This document shows, in pieces, positions 1 through 3,631 of a DNA stretch of 6,080 bases. The notes beneath the pieces are model-generated. The model was not told where the DNA came from. It did not search any database and saw only the letters and a program-made list of their open reading frames with translations. Numbering within the stretch: position 1 is the stretch's first letter; the number at the start of each line of letters is the position of its first letter. Made by a program: the position numbers and the translations under genes. This DNA comes from Lysobacteraceae bacterium (GTDB lineage: Bacteria; Pseudomonadota; Gammaproteobacteria; Xanthomonadales; Wenzhouxiangellaceae), in the NCBI GenBank assembly GCA_020201235.1, contig JAIVHD010000262.1:1-6080 (forward strand), in the 5' to 3' direction.

Positions 1-46
1 CCGACGTAGCGATCACGGGCGAACTCCTGAGATACCGGGTCATCAT
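1..46 (-). CDS. gspI: Probable start of gspI, type II secretion minor pseudopilin (partial, runs off left edge)
   Basis: Just after gspH an open frame begins on the minus strand and continues past the left edge. Two ATG codons at 46-44 and 43-41 overlap the gspH stop (45-43), but neither has a Shine-Dalgarno. A GTG at 16-14 in the same frame has a good AGGAG (28-24) with a 7-base spacer and would give a short leader beginning M-I-A-T-S, the leader style expected of a pseudopilin. I favour the GTG start; the coordinates cover the longest option. The GspI assignment is inference from gene order alone (gspG-gspH-gspI is the usual order), because the diagnostic G-F-T-L-L-E cleavage motif would lie outside the window. 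Confidence 0.4.
   Translation of the reverse strand, partial: MMTRYLRSSPVIATS
24..28 (-). promoter_or_regulatory. Ribosome binding site favouring a GTG start for the gspI-like frame
   Basis: The minus strand reads AGGAG at 28-24, followed by 7 bases and then GTG at 16-14. It is the best Shine-Dalgarno in the pseudopilin cluster and argues for the GTG over the two ATG codons at 46-41 that overlap the gspH stop. Confidence 0.45.
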
Positions 47-501
47 TCAGGCCAGGACAATGTCAGACGATGGCGGCCGGACCGCAACTCCAGGCGAAAT
101 GCGGTCGGCGGTTCCAGTGCCGAGCAGCGGACCTGCGGCCGAGCCGGGACGGCGGCGGACAGTTCGTGGCCCTCGACCGAAAGCCGGTAGGTCAGCGATT
201 CCGGCCAGTTCACGGTGAGCGGCCGCCGGTTTGCGGCCAGCGGCTGCCAGGACGATTCACTGCGGTGCCAGAAATCGTAGCCCTGGCGGAAGAAACGGAC
301 ACCCTGGACCGACCCGCTCAGAAGCGCCCGGTCGCACATCGACTGCAGCGAGGCCCGCAGGCGCGCTTGCTCGCGCTCCAGCAAGGTCTGCGGCCCCGAA
401 TCCGGCAGGCTGAGTACCGCCATGCTGGTTATGATCGCGGCAATAACAACCACGACAAGGATTTCGAGCAAGGTGAAACCGGCCTGGCGATGTGCCGCCA
501 T
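43..501 (-). CDS. gspH: Type II secretion minor pseudopilin GspH
   Basis: A 152-residue pre-pseudopilin. GspH is a minor subunit of the periplasmic pseudopilus that pushes substrates through the type II secretion channel. The class III leader is clear: M-A-A-H-R-Q-A-G, then F-T-L-L-E, with prepilin peptidase expected to cut after Gly8 and Glu13 as the conserved +5 residue of the mature protein. A hydrophobic helix follows (about residues 9-32). The C-terminal domain has a GspH/FimT-like layout: an amphipathic helix with L-E-R-E-Q-A-R-L around 40-48, a G-Y-D-F-W segment near 74-78, W-Q-P-L near 85-88, and a late P-P-T-A-F-R-L-E-L strand. Two cysteines (56 and 126) could form a periplasmic disulfide, which is inference. 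The frame is open upstream to 612, but that extension would overlap gspG by about 90 bases and put a long non-leader sequence before the cleavage site, so the ATG at 501 is chosen. It starts 22 bases after the gspG stop with only a weak ribosome binding site. Confidence 0.9.
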   Translation of the reverse strand: MAAHRQAGFTLLEILVVVVIAAIITSMAVLSLPDSGPQTLLEREQARLRASLQSMCDRALLSGSVQGVRFFRQGYDFWHRSESSWQPLAANRRPLTVNWPESLTYRLSVEGHELSAAVPARPQVRCSALEPPTAFRLELRSGRHRLTLSWPE

Positions 502-523
502 CGGTCCGGCAGCAGGCCGCAAG

Positions 524-1003
524 CTATTGCATCCAGTTGCCGAGTTCAGCATTCGCGTGCTCGCCGCCGGGCTGGCCATTGGCACCGTTGGTCCAAACGT
601 CGATTTCGGCATGAACGCCCGGGTTAAGATAAAGATACTCGCGCCCCCACGGGTCTTCGGGAAGACGCTCCAGATAGCCGCCGACCTGCCAATTCGGAGC
701 CTCGGGCTGTCCGCGCGGCGGCTCGACCAGTGCCCTCAAGCCCTGGTTTATGGACGGGTAGACGCGGTTGTCGAGCCGGTACATCTTTAAGGCCGTCACG
801 ATCGCCTGGATATCCTGACGCGCCTTAACCGCGCGCGCCTGGTCCGGCTCATCCATGAAACGCGGCACCACGACGGCCGCCAGGATGCCGATAATCACCA
901 CCACCACCAGAACTTCGATCAGCGTGAAACCGGCCGGCCGACCAGGCCCGGCGCAGACCCCGACAAATGGGGATTGAAGTGTCTTCGTCATACGCACGAT
1001 CAT
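524..1003 (-). CDS. gspG: Type II secretion major pseudopilin GspG
   Basis: Major subunit of the type II secretion pseudopilus, inserted in the inner membrane and assembled into the periplasm. The 159-residue precursor has the class III signal P-A-G, then F-T-L-I-E (cleavage after Gly25, conserved Glu30), and a hydrophobic helix V-L-V-V-V-V-I-I-G-I-L-A-A to about residue 47. GspG family marks follow: V-P-R-F near 46-49, A-R-Q-D-I near 61-65, Y-P-S-I-N-Q-G-L near 82-89, L-P-E-D-P-W-G near 114-120, Y-L-Y-L-N-P-G near 123-129 and a C-terminal G-Q-P-G-G-E ... L-G-N-W. The calcium-loop region is atypical: Asn142 and Glu153 sit where most GspG proteins have Asp. The start is ambiguous. ATG at 1003 is the first after an in-frame stop at 1012-1010, and ATG at 991 would shorten the leader to 21 residues; neither has a clear Shine-Dalgarno. 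It is first in a gspG-gspH-(gspI) operon, divergent from bioA. Confidence 0.95.
   Translation of the reverse strand: MIVRMTKTLQSPFVGVCAGPGRPAGFTLIEVLVVVVIIGILAAVVVPRFMDEPDQARAVKARQDIQAIVTALKMYRLDNRVYPSINQGLRALVEPPRGQPEAPNWQVGGYLERLPEDPWGREYLYLNPGVHAEIDVWTNGANGQPGGEHANAELGNWMQ
974..1003 (+). promoter_or_regulatory. Candidate sigma-70-like promoter for bioA-rsmE
   Basis: The plus strand has TTGAAG at 974-979 (4 of 6 to the -35 consensus) and GATCAT at 998-1003 (4 of 6 to the -10 consensus) with an 18-base spacer. A start near 1010 would give a leader of about 22 bases before bioA. The elements lie inside the gspG leader-coding region because only 28 bases separate the two genes. I see no operator resembling a BirA or BioR site. 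Weak pattern match only. Confidence 0.18.
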
Positions 1004-1025
1004 AGCAAACTAACAGCGGGTTCAA
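999..1025 (-). promoter_or_regulatory. Candidate sigma-70-like promoter for the gspGH operon
   Basis: The minus strand has TATGAT at 1004-999, a 5 of 6 match to the -10 consensus, and TTGAAC at 1025-1020 as a possible -35 (4 of 6), with a short 15-base spacer. Initiation would fall near 992-993, just at the ATG at 991, so this promoter implies the downstream GspG start and an almost leaderless message. It is a pattern match only. The suboptimal spacer, and a -10 that overlaps the upstream ATG (1003-1001), leave real doubt. Confidence 0.22.
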
Positions 1026-1031
1026 CCGAAA

Positions 1032-2378
1032 ATGAACAATGAGCACTGGCGGCAGCGCGACCTGGATGTGCTGTGGCACCCCTGCACGCAAATGAAGGAC
1101 CATGAAGAGCTGCCGATGATCCCGATACGATCCGGCAAGGGCGTGTGGCTGGAAGACTTCGACGGCAATCGATACATCGATGCGATCAGTTCCTGGTGGG
1201 TCAACCTGTTCGGTCATGCCCATCCGCACATCAACCGCCGGCTGGCCGAGCAGGCACAATCGCTTGAACACGTGATTCTGGCCGGCTTGACTCACCCGGC
1301 CGCGACCGAGTTGGCTGAACGGCTGGTCTCGATCACGCCGCCGGGTCTGGAGCGCGTCTTCTATGCCGACTCCGGTTCGGCGGCTGTCGAAGTCGCGCTC
1401 AAGATGTCGTTTCATTACTGGCGAAACCTCGGACAGCAGCGACGAACCCGGTTTGTCTGCCTTTCGGGCAGCTACCACGGCGAAACGCTAGGTGCACTCG
1501 GCGTCAGCGATGTCGGCCTGTACAAGCAGACCTACGCACCGCTGCTGCTCGAACCGATTGTCGTGCCCTCGCCGGATGCATTTGAACGCGCGCCCGGAAT
1601 GAGCTGGGCCGAGCAGGCGCGCGAACGCTTCCAGGCCATGGAGCAAACGCTGGCGCGGCATCACGACGAGATCTGCGCGGTCATCGTCGAGCCGCTGGTC
1701 CAGTGCGCCGGCGGCATGCGCATGTACGACCCGGTTTATCTGGAGCTTCTCAGGCAAGCCTGCGACCGTTATCAGGTCCACCTGATCGCCGACGAGATCG
1801 CGGTCGGCTTTGGCCGCACAGGCACCCTGTTTGCCTGCGAACAGGCCGCCATCACACCCGATTTTATGTGCCTTTCCAAGGGCTTGACCGGTGGCTATCT
1901 GCCGCTGTCGGCGGTCTTGACCAACGACAAGGTCTACCAGGCCTTCTATGCCGACTACTCGGAATCCAGGGCCTTTCTGCATTCGCACAGCTACACCGGC
2001 AACGCCCTTTGTTGCGCGGCCGCACTCGCGGTGCTGGAGCTGTTCGAGCAATCAGACGTGCTGGCCGAGAACCGGCGTCGGTCGGCACGCATGCGGGCCG
2101 CCGTTGCCGGACTCGAGGACCATCGAAACGTTGGCGACATCCGCCAGACCGGCATGATTCTCGCCATCGAGATGGTCGACGATCACGGTCGTCCCTACCC
2201 ATGGCAGCAGCGGCGAGGTCTGGCGGTCTATCGCCATGGTCTGGACCACCAGGCCCTGCTTCGGCCACTCGGCAACGTGGTCTACCTGATGCCGCCGTAT
2301 GTTATTGAAGATGACGAAATCGACCACCTCGCGGGCGTTGCCATGGACGGCATTGATCGCGCCGTGGCGATTCGCTAA
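1032..2378 (+). CDS. bioA: Adenosylmethionine-8-amino-7-oxononanoate aminotransferase BioA
   Basis: A PLP-dependent class III aminotransferase of 448 residues, the usual BioA length. It makes 7,8-diaminopelargonic acid from 8-amino-7-oxononanoate in the cytoplasm, using S-adenosylmethionine as amino donor, the antepenultimate step of biotin synthesis. BioA marks are visible: the N-terminal L-W-H-P-C-T-Q-M (14-21), the substrate-site W-W pair in S-S-W-W-V-N (55-56), S-G-S-Y-H-G-E with Tyr148, the cofactor-binding Asp254 in A-D-E-I-A-V-G-F-G-R-T-G, the Schiff-base Lys283 in L-S-K-G-L-T-G-G, and Arg411 in L-R-P-L-G-N-V with the following Y-L-M-P-P-Y. The W-W pair and H-P-x-T-x-M opening separate BioA from other class III aminotransferases. 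The ATG at 1032 starts 28 bases from the divergent gspG start and has no good Shine-Dalgarno; the conserved N-terminus supports it. No other biotin gene is visible; the next gene is rsmE, 14 bases on. Confidence 0.96.
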   Translation: MNNEHWRQRDLDVLWHPCTQMKDHEELPMIPIRSGKGVWLEDFDGNRYIDAISSWWVNLFGHAHPHINRRLAEQAQSLEHVILAGLTHPAATELAERLVSITPPGLERVFYADSGSAAVEVALKMSFHYWRNLGQQRRTRFVCLSGSYHGETLGALGVSDVGLYKQTYAPLLLEPIVVPSPDAFERAPGMSWAEQARERFQAMEQTLARHHDEICAVIVEPLVQCAGGMRMYDPVYLELLRQACDRYQVHLIADEIAVGFGRTGTLFACEQAAITPDFMCLSKGLTGGYLPLSAVLTNDKVYQAFYADYSESRAFLHSHSYTGNALCCAAALAVLELFEQSDVLAENRRRSARMRAAVAGLEDHRNVGDIRQTGMILAIEMVDDHGRPYPWQQRRGLAVYRHGLDHQALLRPLGNVVYLMPPYVIEDDEIDHLAGVAMDGIDRAVAIR

Positions 2379-2383
2379 AGGAG
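2378..2383 (+). promoter_or_regulatory. Strong ribosome binding site of rsmE
   Basis: AAGGAG begins at the last base of the bioA stop codon and sits 9 bases before the rsmE ATG. It fixes the rsmE start and suggests that bioA and rsmE are read from one message, with rsmE translated independently of bioA. Confidence 0.75.
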
Positions 2384-2392
2384 CGGGCAATC

Positions 2393-3124
2393 ATGCGGAC
2401 CGTCCGCGTCTTTTGTCACGCGCCACTGCAGGTCGATTGCGAGTTCGAACTGGACCAGCGCGCCACGCATCACCTGCTGCGGGTCCTGCGTCGTCGGGTC
2501 GGCGACGCGATCGAACTGTTCGACGGCAGCGGCGTGCAGGCGCGCGCCGAGTTGACCGTGGCAAGTCGGCGCGACGGCTGCCGCGTGCGGGTGATCGAGG
2601 CTGCCCGTGTCGATCGTGAATCGCCGCTGTCGATCGTGCTGGTTCAGGCGCTTGCGCGCGGCGAAAAAATGGACTGGATCATCCAGAAGGCGGTCGAACT
2701 CGGTGCGAGCGAAATTCGTCCGATCGTTTCGCAGCGCTGCGACGTGCGGCCGGATCCGGCAAGAACCGAACGCCAGCGTGCGCGATGGCGCGAGATTGTT
2801 ATTAACGCCTGCGAGCAATCGGGTCGCAATCTGGTGATGCCGGTGGCGCCGCCAGTCATTCTCGACGAGCTCCAGATCGAGTCCAGGGACCGTTATTACC
2901 TGCATCCGGAAGCCGGCTCGGGCCTTGGCCAGGCTAATCTTTCGAGCAGCCGGGTGGCGATCGCGATTGGGCCCGAAGGCGGATGGAGCGACCAGGACCT
3001 GCAAGTACTGCGGCGACTTGAATTTAAACCCGCCTCACTTGGGCCGAGGGTGTTGCGCTCGGAGACCGCCGGAATGACTGCGCTGGCCGTATTGCAAAGC
3101 CTGGGCGGCGATTTCAGCGGCTAA
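2393..3124 (+). CDS. rsmE: 16S rRNA (uracil(1498)-N3)-methyltransferase RsmE
   Basis: A SPOUT-class methyltransferase of 243 residues, the usual RsmE length. It transfers a methyl group from S-adenosylmethionine to N3 of U1498 of 16S rRNA, at the decoding region of the assembled 30S subunit. The N-terminal PUA-like RNA-binding part (about 1-70) includes H-H-L-L-R-V-L-R near 26-33 and the L-F-D-G-S-G turn near 42-47. The C-terminal knotted catalytic domain carries the family signatures K-A-V-E-L-G-A-S-E-I (99-108), E-Q-S-G-R (141-145), I-G-P-E-G-G-W (192-198) and L-G-P-R-V-L-R-S-E-T-A (217-227), the last two forming the cofactor-binding knot. The start has a strong AAGGAG 9 bases upstream. It is co-directional with bioA and converges on chpC with 27 bases between their stops. 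I see no hairpin with a T-run after it. Confidence 0.96.
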   Translation: MRTVRVFCHAPLQVDCEFELDQRATHHLLRVLRRRVGDAIELFDGSGVQARAELTVASRRDGCRVRVIEAARVDRESPLSIVLVQALARGEKMDWIIQKAVELGASEIRPIVSQRCDVRPDPARTERQRARWREIVINACEQSGRNLVMPVAPPVILDELQIESRDRYYLHPEAGSGLGQANLSSSRVAIAIGPEGGWSDQDLQVLRRLEFKPASLGPRVLRSETAGMTALAVLQSLGGDFSG

Positions 3125-3151
3125 ACCCGGCTTATTCACCATCCCTTCTGC

Positions 3152-3628
3152 TCAAACGCCGGCCAGCGGCAGCGTCCCGAATGCAGCATGCGCGACCAGC
3201 TGACCGACACGGTCCAGCTCCGGGATCCAGGCTTCCCGGTCACCGATGATCGCCTTGCCGGCCGTGGCCATATGAATACTGGAGTCCGGGACCTCACTCA
3301 AGCTGGATTCGGTTACCGTAACCAGTCGCGGAAAGCCCTGTGCCAGAATTCCGATGTAGGGCATACGCTCGTTGCTGGTCAGGGCCTTGGTAATGCAAAT
3401 CCTGGCACCCTCGCGATCTTCGCTTGCCTCCTGCTCGATCAGCATGCCGAACGAAACCACGGGCACCTGCCAGCCGTGCCAAAGGATATTGCCGAGCAAC
3501 CATGCCGGGGCCTGCTCGATTGGTTCGGGCCGGCTATAACCGACAATTTCGGCAATACTGGCATTGGGCAGCAGCAGCTCAGCATCGGTGATTGGAACCA
3601 GAACACTGCGAATTTCAGTTTGGGACAT
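3152..3628 (-). CDS. chpC: CheW-like adaptor protein ChpC of the Pil-Chp chemosensory system
   Basis: A 158-residue protein made of a single CheW-like domain, with no signal peptide or membrane segment. CheW-like proteins link chemoreceptors to a CheA kinase. Visible features are an opening strand R-S-V-L-V-P-I, L-L-L-P-N-A-S-I-A-E-I-V near 18-29, P-A-W-L-L-G-N-I-L-W-H-G near 41-52 followed by V-P-V-V-S-F (55-60), and a second half with Y-I-G-I-L-A-Q-G (91-98) and A-W-I-P-E-L-D near 133-139. The W-L-L-G and V-P-V-x-S-F signatures are those of the CheW fold. The gene lies immediately downstream of chpA with a 3-base gap, so it is probably translationally coupled. That position matches chpC of the Pseudomonas pil-chp cluster, which is why I call it ChpC; PilI, the core CheW, normally lies upstream of the receptor pilJ. 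The assignment within the CheW family rests on context. Confidence 0.82.
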   Translation of the reverse strand: MSQTEIRSVLVPITDAELLLPNASIAEIVGYSRPEPIEQAPAWLLGNILWHGWQVPVVSFGMLIEQEASEDREGARICITKALTSNERMPYIGILAQGFPRLVTVTESSLSEVPDSSIHMATAGKAIIGDREAWIPELDRVGQLVAHAAFGTLPLAGV

Positions 3629-3631
3629 CGG

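Noticed and set aside
502..612. N-terminal extension of gspH to an upstream ATG at 612
   Set aside because: It would overlap gspG by about 90 bases and place some 45 residues before the prepilin cleavage site. The ATG at 501 gives an ordinary 8-residue leader.
896..910. A short run of ACC triplets
   Set aside because: It encodes the Val run of the GspG hydrophobic helix. Four units are too few for a meaningful phase-variable repeat, and a change of one unit would stay in frame.
849..1478. A 209-codon minus-strand open frame overlapping gspG and the start of bioA
   Set aside because: It lies in a different frame from gspG and antisense to conserved bioA motifs, so it is a shadow frame.
2608..2638. 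An 11-base direct repeat (2608-2618 and 2628-2638) containing the CGATCG palindrome inside rsmE
   Set aside because: The two copies are read in different codon frames, there are only two, and the sequence is common in GC-rich coding DNA.
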